NCBI RefSeq assembly: GCF_020089865.1
Contig: NZ_JAIRBM010000020.1
Span: 1 to 64,000 of the forward strand
Length of the DNA stretch: 64,000 nucleotides
Direction: 5' to 3'
From: Microvirga puerhi
Lineage (GTDB): Bacteria; Pseudomonadota; Alphaproteobacteria; Rhizobiales; Beijerinckiaceae
The notes under the pieces are model-generated. The model had not been told where the DNA came from, ran no database searches, and saw nothing but the letters and a program-made list of their open reading frames with translations. How positions within the stretch are numbered: the stretch's first letter is position 1; every line of letters starts with the position of its first letter. The position numbers were made by a program, and so were the translations under genes. Shown here piece after piece: positions 51,404 to 60,613 of this stretch.

Positions 51404-51462
51404 TAGATATTCCCAGGCCTCCAGCTTCAGCTTATCCTCGGTGTCGTTGGAGGTCTGGGATC

Positions 51463-51897
51463 ATGTGGCAGGAATTCAAACAGTTTGCGTTACGCGGCAA
51501 CGTGGTCGATCTGGCCATCGGCGTCATCATCGGTGCTGCCTTCGGACGGATCGTGGAATCCCTCGTCGGGGATATTTTCATGCCGATCATCGGAGCGATC
51601 TCCGGCGGCCTCGACTTCTCGAACTACTTCGTTCCGCTGTCCAAGAACGTCACGGCGACCTCGCTGGCGCAGGCGAAGGCCCAGGGAGCCGTTCTGGCCT
51701 GGGGCAATTTCATCACCGTCGCGATCAATTTCGCGATCATCGCCTTCATCCTGTTCCTCGTCGTGAAGGGCATCAATCAAATGCGGCGCAAGGCCGATGC
51801 CAAGGCCGAGGAAGCCAAGAAGGCCCCGGAAATTCCCGCCGACGTGAAGCTTCTGGGCGAGATCCGCGATCTCCTCCGGGATCGACGGTCGGTCTGA
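51463..51897 (+). CDS. mscL: large-conductance mechanosensitive channel
   Basis: Opens under membrane tension to release solutes during osmotic downshock. The 144-residue protein has the classic MscL start [20 protein letters not shown], first helix [20 protein letters not shown], a periplasmic loop, second helix [18 protein letters not shown], and a charged C-terminal helical bundle. Start ATG 51463 has GGAGG nine bases upstream; the frame back to 51319 overlaps the VOC gene and is a shadow. Inner membrane, homopentamer. Confidence 0.96.
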   Translation: MWQEFKQFALRGNVVDLAIGVIIGAAFGRIVESLVGDIFMPIIGAISGGLDFSNYFVPLSKNVTATSLAQAKAQGAVLAWGNFITVAINFAIIAFILFLVVKGINQMRRKADAKAEEAKKAPEIPADVKLLGEIRDLLRDRRSV

Positions 51898-51965
51898 TTC
51901 ATCAAGCCTTTCGATCGCATCCGTGGCTTCTTGTGATGGAACGGCATTGACGCTTGCCATCACGG

Positions 51966-51990
51966 GGCGGACAAGCCATGCCTGTCCGCC
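51966..51990. other. hairpin between mscL and the aminotransferase gene
   Basis: GGCGGACA (51966-51973) pairs with TGTCCGCC (51983-51990) across a 9-base loop, ending 16 bases before the aminotransferase start. It has no T-run. It may end mscL transcription or fold in the leader of the next gene. Confidence 0.4.
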
Positions 51991-52006
51991 TGCCAGGGAG
52001 CCCACC

Positions 52007-53209
52007 ATGAATGCGTCCGCCGCCATGCCGCCGTTCTTCGCCCTTCGCCCGGAGGCCGAGCAGGCACCGACGAGCGGCATCGTCGACGTGTTCAACTACG
52101 GTCGTAACCGGGAGGGCCTGATCCCCCTCTGGGTCGGGGAGGGGGATTTGCCGACCCCCCCCTTCATCTGCGATGCCGCGACCCGATCCCTCGCAGCAGG
52201 TGAAACCTTCTATACCTACCAACGCGGGATTCCCGAGTTGCGGCAGACTCTGTCGCGCTATCACGAGCGGATCTATGGGCAGCCGGTCGATCCGGAGCGC
52301 TTTTTCGTGACGTCCGGCGGTATGCCAGCCATGCAGGTCGCCATGCGGATGGTCTCAGGCCCGGGTGACGAGGTACTCATCTCCACGCCTGCCTGGCCGA
52401 ACTTCGCGGGCGCGATCACCGTGGCCGGTGCCCAGCCGGTCGCAGTGCCGATGGTGTTCGGGCAGAACGGCTGGAACCTGGATTTCGATCGTCTCGAGAA
52501 GGCGGTGACGCCCCGCACCCGCGCGCTCCTCATCAACTCCCCCGCCAACCCGACGGGGTGGACCGCCACATTCTCCGACCTGAGGGCATTGCTGGATCTC
52601 GCACGCCGCCATGGCCTCTGGATCATCGCGGACGAGATCTATGGCCGTTTCGTCTACGATCCGGCCCTGCAGGTAGAGGGAAGAGCGCCTTCGTTCCGGG
52701 ATGTCATGGCATCGGAGGACCGCATCCTCTTCGTTCAGACCTTCTCCAAGAACTGGGCAATGACCGGATGGCGGCTCGGCTGGCTCGAAGCGCCGCCTGC
52801 GCTCGGCCAAGTCATTGAGAACCTCGTTCAGTACCAGAGTTCCGGCACGCCGGTTTTCATCCAGCGCGGTGGCGTCGCGGCGTTGGAACAGGGCGAGGAG
52901 TTCGTCGCCCATCAGATCGACCGGGCTCGAACGGGTCGCGAGATCGTCGGACGCCTGTCGCAGACAGATTTCGTTGAATTGCCACCCCCCAGCGGCGCCT
53001 TCTATGCCTTCCTCAAGATCAAGAGCCAGAAGACCTCCAAGGAGATCGCCATGGGATTGATCGAGGAGGCGAATGTGGGCCTTGCTCCCGGTTCGGCCTT
53101 CGGCGAGGCGGGGGAGGGATATCTGCGCCTTTGCTATGCGCGCAAGGCCTCCGATCTCGAAGAGGCGGTGCGCCGCATCGGCGAAGCTCTCCCACGGGTT
53201 GTCGGCTGA
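52007..53209 (+). CDS. pyridoxal-phosphate aminotransferase, class I/II
   Basis: A 400-residue fold-type I aminotransferase of the AspC-like group. PLP-binding Lys248 lies in FVQTFSKNWAMTGWRLGW; the cofactor-contacting NSPANPTGW and IADEIYGRFVYD segments precede it. Substrate could be aspartate, an aromatic amino acid or another; not decidable here. Start ATG 52007 has GGGAG six bases upstream. The membrane AbrB-like gene follows after 98 bases. Confidence 0.92.
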   Translation: MNASAAMPPFFALRPEAEQAPTSGIVDVFNYGRNREGLIPLWVGEGDLPTPPFICDAATRSLAAGETFYTYQRGIPELRQTLSRYHERIYGQPVDPERFFVTSGGMPAMQVAMRMVSGPGDEVLISTPAWPNFAGAITVAGAQPVAVPMVFGQNGWNLDFDRLEKAVTPRTRALLINSPANPTGWTATFSDLRALLDLARRHGLWIIADEIYGRFVYDPALQVEGRAPSFRDVMASEDRILFVQTFSKNWAMTGWRLGWLEAPPALGQVIENLVQYQSSGTPVFIQRGGVAALEQGEEFVAHQIDRARTGREIVGRLSQTDFVELPPPSGAFYAFLKIKSQKTSKEIAMGLIEEANVGLAPGSAFGEAGEGYLRLCYARKASDLEEAVRRIGEALPRVVG

Positions 53210-53307
53210 ACCGGCGCGTGCATGCCAAGCTTGCGCGTTCGGTATTTGACGTGGGCGTCATCTACATTCATTGAGCCGGGACGGCCGTTCCGGCCCGATC
53301 CTCTCTC

Positions 53308-54354
53308 ATGCGCATCGTCCTTGCCCATCTCGTTCAGATCCTGATTGCCGGCCTCGGTGGATTGATCCTCGACGTGCTCGGGGTTCCAGCCGCATGGCTG
53401 TCCGGATCGGCGCTGGCGATCGTCTTGTGGGGATGGGCCGGACGTGCGCTGCCGATGCCGCGCCATCTGGTGGATGCGGCGATGCTGATTTCCGGCGCCT
53501 CCATGGGAGCCGCGGTCACGCCTGAAGCGATCGCCGCCATGGGCCGGTATCCGTCGAGCCTGATCCTTCTCGTCATTGCCGTCATGGCCATTTCGGGTAC
53601 GTCGGCGCTCTGGCTCACCCGCATCTCGGGCTGGCGTCGGGACGATGCGGTGCTGGCATCCGTGCCTGGAGCTCTCTCGACGGTTCTGGCGATCGCCATC
53701 GATCGAAACGCCTCGGTTGCCCCCATCGCGATCGTTCAGAACCTGCGGCTCTTCGTGCTGATCGCTCTCCTCCCCAGCGCCGTGGTGTTCAGTGGCGGCG
53801 GCGCGTCGGCTGCACTGATCGGACAGGGGATGCCGATTCAAAGCCCGGCCGGGATGGCTTTCATCCTGATTGGTGGCCTTGTGTTCGGCACGATCCTCAA
53901 GCAGCTGAAAGTTGCCGCGCCCATTCTGCTCGGCGCGATGCTCGTGAGTACCATCAGCCATGGTTCGGAGCGGGTGACAGGTGTCATTCCGCCGGTGATC
54001 ACCACAGGGGGGCTGGTGTTGATCGGCATGTTCATTGCCGAGCGCTTTCGCGATATCCGCCGCTCCACGATCCGCACGACACTCATTGCCGCCATCGGCT
54101 CTTTTGCCATCGGCATGATGGTCGCGACCGCCTTCGCTGGTCTTGCGGCGTGGCTCGCCGGCGTGAGCTTCGCCAACGGGCTTGTCGCCTTTGCACCGGG
54201 CGGGCTGGAGGCGATGACCGTGCTGGCTCTCGTGCTCGGGCTCGACCCGATCTATGTCGGGATTCACCATCTGGTCCGGTTCATCGGCATCGGGCTTGTG
54301 GTGCCCTTCGTCGTCACCTGGTTGCAGAAAAGCGATCCGCCGAAGGTTGGCTGA
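53308..54354 (+). CDS. AbrB-family (membrane AbrB duplication) protein
   Basis: A 348-residue inner-membrane protein with about ten transmembrane helices in two repeats, matching the family once annotated as ammonia monooxygenase and now as membrane AbrB duplication (TIGR03082). Signatures are GVPAAWLSGSALAIVLWG and the later VSFANGLVAFAPGGLEAMTV. It may be a small-molecule regulator or transporter; function unproven. It lies ten bases from the convergent RpiR gene. Confidence 0.87.
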   Translation: MRIVLAHLVQILIAGLGGLILDVLGVPAAWLSGSALAIVLWGWAGRALPMPRHLVDAAMLISGASMGAAVTPEAIAAMGRYPSSLILLVIAVMAISGTSALWLTRISGWRRDDAVLASVPGALSTVLAIAIDRNASVAPIAIVQNLRLFVLIALLPSAVVFSGGGASAALIGQGMPIQSPAGMAFILIGGLVFGTILKQLKVAAPILLGAMLVSTISHGSERVTGVIPPVITTGGLVLIGMFIAERFRDIRRSTIRTTLIAAIGSFAIGMMVATAFAGLAAWLAGVSFANGLVAFAPGGLEAMTVLALVLGLDPIYVGIHHLVRFIGIGLVVPFVVTWLQKSDPPKVG

Positions 54355-54364
54355 AAGAGAGCTT

Positions 54365-55234
54365 CTAAGCGTCTTTACGCAGCTTCTCGACCGCTTCCAT
54401 CCGTAGTCTGGCCGTGTCCCACAATCGCCGCGTGACTGCCCCGACGAGCGCTTCCGCGATCAACATGAGGCCAATGGAAGAATCCCAGTTGGAGGGTGCG
54501 GATATATGGGCCGGCAGCACATGGCGGGCGACGCGGGCGATCGGGGACAGCCATGGATCGGTCAGCAGGACGACGGTCGCGCCTTGCTTCGCCGCCGTCT
54601 CGCTCAAGGCGATGACATCCTCCTGATAGCGCCGGATATCGAAGACGACGAGCACGTCCTTGCGCCCGATCTCGATCATCCGGTCGCGCCACAGGGCGGG
54701 CTGCCCGTCGATGTAATCCACCTGGCTGCGCACGATCCGGAAATGACTTTCCGCATAACGGGCTAGCGCCCCGGTGAACCGGCCGCCCGTGAAATGGATA
54801 TGCCGGCGCGGGTCGCTCAAGAGCGCGACCACCGCTTCGAATTCCGCAGGCGCGATGTTCTCAAGTGTCGCGTTCAGGTTGCCGATCACCGCATCCGTGA
54901 AGGAAGCGAGGGCAGGGGCCGCTTGACCCGCTCCAATGGGGCTCGCCTTGGCGAGCGGCGACAGAAGGCGGGCCTCTAGCTCTTCCCGCAGGTGCTTCTG
55001 GAACTCCGGGAAGCCACTAAAGCCCAGGCGCGTGACGAAGCGCAGGACCGAGGGCGCCGAGATGCCGGCCCGCGCCGCGAATTCCGCAACCGTCTCGAGC
55101 CCGGCGAAGGGGTAGTGGCTTAGGAGCACATGCGCCGCACGCTTCTCACTCGTCGTGAAAGTCTCCATCTCGTGACGGATGCGATCCGCCAGCGTAGATG
55201 ACGTTTGGGAATGTATTGTACTTTCGTTGCGCAT
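54365..55234 (-). CDS. MurR/RpiR family regulator of the amine-catabolic operon
   Basis: A 289-residue RpiR-type regulator. The N-terminal HTH spans about residues 15-90 (LADRIRHEMETFTTSEKRAA, then ISAPSVLRFVTRLGFSGFPE). A SIS domain follows at about 120-260 (IHFTGGRFTGALARYAESHF; KDVLVVFDIRRYQEDVIAL), which would bind a small phosphorylated or otherwise charged ligand. Divergent, 136 bases away, from the operon of amidohydrolase, permease, GS-like enzyme and dehydrogenases, and so its likely regulator. The start is taken as ATG 55234 (MRNESTIHS); the frame extends to 55294. Confidence 0.9.
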   Translation of the reverse strand: MRNESTIHSQTSSTLADRIRHEMETFTTSEKRAAHVLLSHYPFAGLETVAEFAARAGISAPSVLRFVTRLGFSGFPEFQKHLREELEARLLSPLAKASPIGAGQAAPALASFTDAVIGNLNATLENIAPAEFEAVVALLSDPRRHIHFTGGRFTGALARYAESHFRIVRSQVDYIDGQPALWRDRMIEIGRKDVLVVFDIRRYQEDVIALSETAAKQGATVVLLTDPWLSPIARVARHVLPAHISAPSNWDSSIGLMLIAEALVGAVTRRLWDTARLRMEAVEKLRKDA

Positions 55235-55370
55235 GTGCGGAGTGTCCACAGCTCCGTTCTTGACGGCTTCCGAAAGCTGTACCAAAAATTTCAAAACGAC
55301 AACAACAAGTGGGAACGTATCGCACGTTCAAACAGGATTTCCTCTTCCGAACGGATAAGCGGAGGGTTGC

Positions 55371-56159
55371 ATGGTGCATGCGAGGCGGACGGCGACCGAG
55401 GGAGAGCGCGGAGGATCCGCGGCCGAGCCGGTTGCCTGCCTGGAGAATCGCCAGGGGCGGTCTCCGATTCTTTTGATCTGCGAGCATGCATCCAATCATT
55501 TGCCGGAGCGGTATGGAACGCTGGATCTCGGCCAGGCGGAGCGGGAGAGCCACATCGCCTGGGACCCTGGGGCCTTGGGCGTGGCACGGCTCCTGTCACG
55601 CGATCTCGATGCGCCGCTGATCCACGCGACCGTGTCCCGACTGGTTCTCGACCTTAACCGCGACCCATCGGCGCCGGATTCCATCACGGCGTTGAGCGAG
55701 GCTACAACCATCCCAGGAAATGCAGATCTCTCGCCGGATGAGCGCGCCCGGCGCGTCGCGGAGGTCTACGACGCCTTTCATCGCGCGGTCGACGACTATG
55801 TGGAGGCGCGCAAGGCCGCCGGGCACGTGACGACGGTCGTTTCCGTCCATTCCTTTACGCCAATCTACCGCGGCGTGCCGCGTCCCTGGCAGATCGGTCT
55901 CATCTTCGACAAGGACGAGCGTCTGGCGCGCAGGGTAGCGTCGGGCCTCCGGCGGGATGCCGCGCTCAATGTCGGCATGAACGAGCCATACAGCCCTGCC
56001 GATCGCGTGTTCCATACGCTCGAGCGCCATGCCGAGAGACGGGGACTAGCGTCTCTCATGATCGAAATCCGCAACGACCTGATCCGCACACAAGACGGAC
56101 AGGCGTCGTGGGCAAGCCGTCTTGCACCTTTGATGAGGGAGGGCGTGCAGCGGCTCTGA
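55371..56159 (+). CDS. N-formylglutamate amidohydrolase family protein
   Basis: A 262-residue zinc-dependent amidohydrolase of the FGase family. Family motifs: LLICEHASNHLPERYG with metal ligands (Glu, His), HIAWDPGALGVARLLS, LVLDLNRDPSAPDS, TTVVSVHSFTPIY and SLMIEIRNDL. The family cleaves the amide of N-substituted glutamate; in this operon the likely substrate is a gamma-glutamyl amino acid made by the later enzymes (inference). It is the first gene of the operon after the divergent RpiR gene. The N-terminal 25 residues lie outside the domain, so the start could be further downstream. Confidence 0.87.
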   Translation: MVHARRTATEGERGGSAAEPVACLENRQGRSPILLICEHASNHLPERYGTLDLGQAERESHIAWDPGALGVARLLSRDLDAPLIHATVSRLVLDLNRDPSAPDSITALSEATTIPGNADLSPDERARRVAEVYDAFHRAVDDYVEARKAAGHVTTVVSVHSFTPIYRGVPRPWQIGLIFDKDERLARRVASGLRRDAALNVGMNEPYSPADRVFHTLERHAERRGLASLMIEIRNDLIRTQDGQASWASRLAPLMREGVQRL

Positions 56160-56223
56160 CGACGGCCATGGCGCGAGGTGTGCCGTGGCTCAGAGGGCAG
56201 ACTTATTCTTGGAGGAAGAGTCT

Positions 56224-57756
56224 ATGTCAGTCGGACAAGGGAGTACGGGGGCCCAGGCTCCAGCCGGAACGCAAGCGTCAGCCGGCATTACCTATACAAC
56301 AGTAGACGAGAGTTATTTCGAGGCCCGTCGCCTCAAGCGTTATGCACGCGTCTGGTCGCTTTGGGCGCTCGGCGTCGGGGCGGTGATTTCCGGCCATTAC
56401 TCGGGCTGGAATCTCGGCTTGGGACAGGGCTTCGGCTCGATGTTCTTCGCCACCATCATCATCGCCATCATGTATCTCGGCCTGACCTTCTCCCTGGCTG
56501 AGATGTCTCCGGCCCTGCCGCACACGGGTGGTGCCTATTCGTTCGCCCGAACCTCCATGGGGCCTTGGGCGGGCTATATCACAGGCATTGCCGAGAACAT
56601 CGAGTTCGTTCTGACGCCGGCCGTGATCGTGTTCTTCATCGGCTCGTATCTGTCTGCGATCTTTGGAACGTCGCCGGAATTCCAGCCGATCTACTGGATG
56701 CTCTCCTATGCCCTCTTCGTCGGGCTCAACATCGTCGGTGTCGAGCTGTCGTTCAAGGTGACGGTTACGGTGACATTGCTCGCACTTGCGGTGCTGGTCG
56801 CCTTCTATCTGTCCGTTCTGTTCTCCGGTCAGCTCGACTTCTCGCGCTGGGCGCTGAACCTCGGCGCGGACGGCGCGGAGCTGCCGAACGGCAACGGACC
56901 CTTCCTGCCGAACGGTATCGGCGGCATCTTTGCTGCGCTTCCCTTCGCGGTCTGGCTCTTCCTCGCCATCGAGCAATTGCCATTGGCGGCGGAAGAGTCG
57001 CATGATCCGCAGCGAGACATGCCGAAGGGCATTATCGCGGGCATCCTGACACTCATCGTCTCCGCATTTCTCGTGACCTTCCTGAACACGAGCATCGCGC
57101 CCGGTGCCGCCGGACTTGCGAAGTCCGGGGAGCCTTTGCTCGACGGGTTCCGCACGCTCTTCGGAACCGACATTGCGAAGATCCTGGCGACACTCGCGGT
57201 GATCGGCCTGATCGCTTCGTTCCATACGATCATCTTCGCCTTTGGGCGGCAGATCTATTCCCTGTCGCGCGCGGGCTACTTCCCGAGCTTCCTGTCGGTG
57301 ACGCATGGAAGCCGCAAGACCCCGCATGTGGCTCTGATCGCGGGCGCTCTTATAGGTCTCCTGGTGATGCTGATCATCTGGTTTTCCGTGGGAGCGGAGG
57401 CCGGAGCCAATGTCATCGGTGGAACGCTGCTCAACATGGCGGTGGCTGGTGCGATGCTCGCCTACTTCATGCAGGGCATGTCGTACATCACGCTCAAGAG
57501 GAAGTTTCCGAACATCCATCGGCCCTACAACAGCCCCTTCGGGATTGTGGGCGCCGCCGTCTGCATGATCATCGCAGCCATCACGCTCTATTTCCAGTTC
57601 ACGGATCCCGTGTTCCAGAAAGGTGTCCTGGGTGTCGCGATCTATTATGCCGTGATGATGGCCTATTTCCTCATTCACGGACGTCATAAGCTCATCCTCT
57701 CGCCGGAGGAGGAGTTCGCCATGACCAAGGGCGAGAACGACTACAAGACACATTGA
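56224..57756 (+). CDS. APC family permease, ethanolamine-permease type
   Basis: A 510-residue amino acid/polyamine/organocation transporter with about 12 transmembrane helices. The start of the transporter (ITYTTVDESYFEARRLKRY) and WSLWALGVGAVISGHYSGWN, AEMSPALPHTGGAYSFARTS and ENIEFVLTPAVIV match the ethanolamine permease subfamily (TIGR00908) as I recall it. It probably imports ethanolamine or a similar amino alcohol or amine. Start ATG 56224 has GGAGGAAGAG just upstream. The cytoplasmic N-terminal 30 residues are Gln/Gly/Ala-rich. Second gene of the operon. Confidence 0.87.
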   Translation: MSVGQGSTGAQAPAGTQASAGITYTTVDESYFEARRLKRYARVWSLWALGVGAVISGHYSGWNLGLGQGFGSMFFATIIIAIMYLGLTFSLAEMSPALPHTGGAYSFARTSMGPWAGYITGIAENIEFVLTPAVIVFFIGSYLSAIFGTSPEFQPIYWMLSYALFVGLNIVGVELSFKVTVTVTLLALAVLVAFYLSVLFSGQLDFSRWALNLGADGAELPNGNGPFLPNGIGGIFAALPFAVWLFLAIEQLPLAAEESHDPQRDMPKGIIAGILTLIVSAFLVTFLNTSIAPGAAGLAKSGEPLLDGFRTLFGTDIAKILATLAVIGLIASFHTIIFAFGRQIYSLSRAGYFPSFLSVTHGSRKTPHVALIAGALIGLLVMLIIWFSVGAEAGANVIGGTLLNMAVAGAMLAYFMQGMSYITLKRKFPNIHRPYNSPFGIVGAAVCMIIAAITLYFQFTDPVFQKGVLGVAIYYAVMMAYFLIHGRHKLILSPEEEFAMTKGENDYKTH

Positions 57757-57814
57757 TCCTTCGGGGAGCGCATCCGTGCGCTCCCTCCTTCCTTCCTCTT
57801 GTCAGGGACTTGGC

Positions 57815-59206
57815 ATGAACGCCCCAACACCCCGTCTGGAAACTCCCCGGATCAGAACCGCCGCCGATGCCGCCGCTTATGTACGCGGCCGCGATCTTCC
57901 ATTCGTGAAGATCGGTCTCGTGGATGTCGATGGCGTCATGCGCGGGAAATACATGGCCCGAGACAAGTTCGAGTCCGCTCTCGAGAAGGGCTTCGGTTTC
58001 TGTGACGTGGTGCTCGGTTGGGATTCGAACGACCAGCTTTATGACAACACCACTCTTACCGGATGGCACACGGCATATCCGGACGCGACGGCACGGATCC
58101 TGCCGGACACGATGCGACTCATTCCCTTCGAGAACGATTTGCCGTTCTTCCTTGCCGAGTTCGAGGGCTATGCAGAGGCGGCCTGTCCGCGCGGCGTTCT
58201 GCGGCGTGTGCTCGATCGGGCGAAGGATATGGGCTTCGCCGTCTCGGCCGCAGCCGAATTCGAGTTCTTCCTCTTCGAGGAGACGCCTCATTCGATCCGA
58301 GAAAAAAACTACCGCGATCTGAGGAACATCACGCCGGGTTTCTTCGGTTATTCCGTGCTGCGCTCCGGCGTTCATGCCGATTTCTACCATGATCTTCTCG
58401 ACATGGCGGCCAAGATGGATTTCGAGATCGAAGGTCTGCACACGGAGACTGGGCCTGGCGTTCTCGAGGCGGCGATCCGCGTCGATGATGCGCTGCGTGC
58501 CGCTGACAAGGCCGCCCTGTTCAAGACCTTCACCAAGATCCTGGCGCAGCGGCGCGGCTGGATGGCGACATTCATGGCCAAGTGGTCGCGGGACTGGCCG
58601 GGACAATCCGGTCATCTCCACGCGTCGTTGCGTGATCTCAAATCGGGCAAGGGCGCTTTCTACGATGCGGCAAAGCCGCACAACATGTCGGACACGATGC
58701 GCTGGTTCGTCGGCGGGCAGCAGCAGCTGATGCCGGAGATCCTGGCCATGGTGTCATGCACGGTGAACAGCTACACGCGCCTGATCCCCGGCTTCTGGGC
58801 GCCGACCGACGCGGCGTGGGGAGTTGAAAATCGCACGACGGCTTTGCGTGTCATTCCAGGATCCGAGAAGTCGCAGCGGGTGGAGTACCGGGTCGCCGCT
58901 GCCGATATCAATCCCTATATCGCGCTCGCTGCCGCCATCGGCTCCGGCTTGTGGGGGATCGAGAACAAGGTCGAGCCGGGCGATCCGATCCAGGGCAACG
59001 CCTATGAGGTGAAACATCCCAAGAAGCGCGCTCTGCCCCGCTCTCTCGGCGAAGCTGCCGAGCGTCTGAAGGCTTCCAAGCCTGCCCGCCAGCTTTTCGG
59101 CGACACATTTGTTGACCATTATGCGGCAACGCGCGAATGGGAGGAGCGGGAAGCTAGAAAGGCCATTACCGACTGGCAACTCGCCCGATATTTCGAAATC
59201 ATCTAA
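57815..59206 (+). CDS. glutamine synthetase family gamma-glutamyl-amine ligase
   Basis: A 463-residue glutamine synthetase-fold ligase of the PuuA/GlnA3-4/IpuC type, which joins glutamate to an amine with ATP. Recognised segments: KIGLVDVDGVMRGKYMARDK at the N-terminal beta-grasp domain, AAAEFEFFLFEETP (metal-ligand Glu), SGHLHASLRDLKSGKG (His and phosphate contacts), IPGFWAPTDAAWGVENRTTA and VEYRVAAADINPYIALAA. The adenylylation Tyr of true GlnA is not evident. With an ethanolamine-type permease upstream and two dehydrogenases downstream, the amine is probably an amino alcohol (inference). Start ATG 57815 has AGGGA seven bases upstream. Confidence 0.9.
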   Translation: MNAPTPRLETPRIRTAADAAAYVRGRDLPFVKIGLVDVDGVMRGKYMARDKFESALEKGFGFCDVVLGWDSNDQLYDNTTLTGWHTAYPDATARILPDTMRLIPFENDLPFFLAEFEGYAEAACPRGVLRRVLDRAKDMGFAVSAAAEFEFFLFEETPHSIREKNYRDLRNITPGFFGYSVLRSGVHADFYHDLLDMAAKMDFEIEGLHTETGPGVLEAAIRVDDALRAADKAALFKTFTKILAQRRGWMATFMAKWSRDWPGQSGHLHASLRDLKSGKGAFYDAAKPHNMSDTMRWFVGGQQQLMPEILAMVSCTVNSYTRLIPGFWAPTDAAWGVENRTTALRVIPGSEKSQRVEYRVAAADINPYIALAAAIGSGLWGIENKVEPGDPIQGNAYEVKHPKKRALPRSLGEAAERLKASKPARQLFGDTFVDHYAATREWEEREARKAITDWQLARYFEII

Positions 59207-59216
59207 AAGTAAGATC

Positions 59217-60608
59217 ATGGCCGACACCGATATCGTTTGCATTTCTCCCATCGACGGGCGCGAACTCGTGCGCCGTCCCATCATGTCCGATGCGGCGATC
59301 GACGCTGCCGTCACCTCGGCCCGTGAGGCGCAGAAGGCTTGGCGTCACGTGCCTGTGAAGGAGCGTGCCGCAAAGGTCCTTGCGCTGCTCGACGCGCTCG
59401 TGGCCATGAATCAGGAGGTCGTGCCGGAGCTCGCTCAGCAGATGGGCCGCCCGGTCCGCTTCGGCGGGGAGTTCCGAGGGGTCGAAGAGCGGGCGCGCCA
59501 CATGGTGCGGATCGCCGAGGATAGCATGAAGGCCATTCCGGCCGACGACGAGAAGCCGGGCTTCCGTCGCATGATCAAACGCGAGCCCGTCGGCCTCGTG
59601 CTGGTCATTGCACCGTGGAACTATCCCTATCTCACGGCCATCAACACCATCGCCCCGGCCTTGATGGCCGGCAATGCCGTTCTGCTCAAGCACGCCTCCC
59701 AGACGGTGCTGGCGGGCGAGCGTTTTCAGATGGCGGCCGATCGCGCTGGCCTGCCGAAGGGCCTGTTCCAGAATCTTCATCTCAGCCACGAGCAGACAAG
59801 CCGCATTCTCGGGAGCGGTCTCGTCGATCATTGCAACTTTACCGGCTCGGTCTCCGGCGGCCGCGCCATCGAGCGCGGGGCGGCAGGATCGTTCACGTCG
59901 TTGGGCCTTGAACTCGGCGGCAAGGATCCGGCCTATGTGCGCGAGGATGCGGATATCGCGCATGCGATCGAGAATCTGGTCGACGGCGCTTTCTTCAATT
60001 CCGGCCAGTGCTGCTGCGGCATCGAACGGATCTACGTTCACGAGAAGCATTACGCCCGCTTCGTGGAAGGCGCCGTCGATCTCGTGAACAAGTACGTGCT
60101 TGGCAATCCGCTCGATGAGACGACGACGCTCGGACCCATGGCGCACAAGCGGTTTGCCGATGTGGTGCGCCAGCAGAATGCGGAGGCGGTGGCAAAGGGG
60201 GCCAGGGCGCATATCGACGGCAAACGTTTTACTGCGGATGTCGGAAATACCGCCTATCTCGCTCCGCAGGTGCTGACCCATGTGGATCACTCCATGAGCG
60301 TCATGCGCGAGGAGAGTTTCGGCCCCACGGTCGGCATCATGAAGGTCAAGGGCGACGAGGAGGCGATCCATCTCATGAACGACTCGCCCTATGGCCTTTC
60401 CGCTGCGATCTGGACCTCCGATGTCGACGCGGCGGAGTCGATCGGCGACAGGCTCGAGACCGGCACCGTGTTCATGAACCGCTGCGACTATCTCGATCCG
60501 GCACTCGCCTGGACGGGCGTGAAGGAGACAGGCCGCGGCGCAAGCCTCTCCAGGCTTGCTTACGAGTCGCTCACCCGTCCGAAATCCTTCCACCTTCGTC
60601 AGCTCTGA
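59217..60608 (+). CDS. NAD(P)-dependent aldehyde dehydrogenase
   Basis: A 463-residue aldehyde dehydrogenase. Cofactor segment VLVIAPWNYPYLTAINTIAP, catalytic Glu in LGLELGGKDPAYV, and catalytic Cys266 in FFNSGQCCCGIERIYV, which carries three Cys in a row. Within this operon it would oxidise a gamma-glutamyl aldehyde to the gamma-glutamyl amino acid (inference). Start ATG 59217, ten bases after the stop of the GS-like gene; the frame back to 59109 overlaps that gene. Confidence 0.92.
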   Translation: MADTDIVCISPIDGRELVRRPIMSDAAIDAAVTSAREAQKAWRHVPVKERAAKVLALLDALVAMNQEVVPELAQQMGRPVRFGGEFRGVEERARHMVRIAEDSMKAIPADDEKPGFRRMIKREPVGLVLVIAPWNYPYLTAINTIAPALMAGNAVLLKHASQTVLAGERFQMAADRAGLPKGLFQNLHLSHEQTSRILGSGLVDHCNFTGSVSGGRAIERGAAGSFTSLGLELGGKDPAYVREDADIAHAIENLVDGAFFNSGQCCCGIERIYVHEKHYARFVEGAVDLVNKYVLGNPLDETTTLGPMAHKRFADVVRQQNAEAVAKGARAHIDGKRFTADVGNTAYLAPQVLTHVDHSMSVMREESFGPTVGIMKVKGDEEAIHLMNDSPYGLSAAIWTSDVDAAESIGDRLETGTVFMNRCDYLDPALAWTGVKETGRGASLSRLAYESLTRPKSFHLRQL

Positions 60609-60613
60609 GTTCG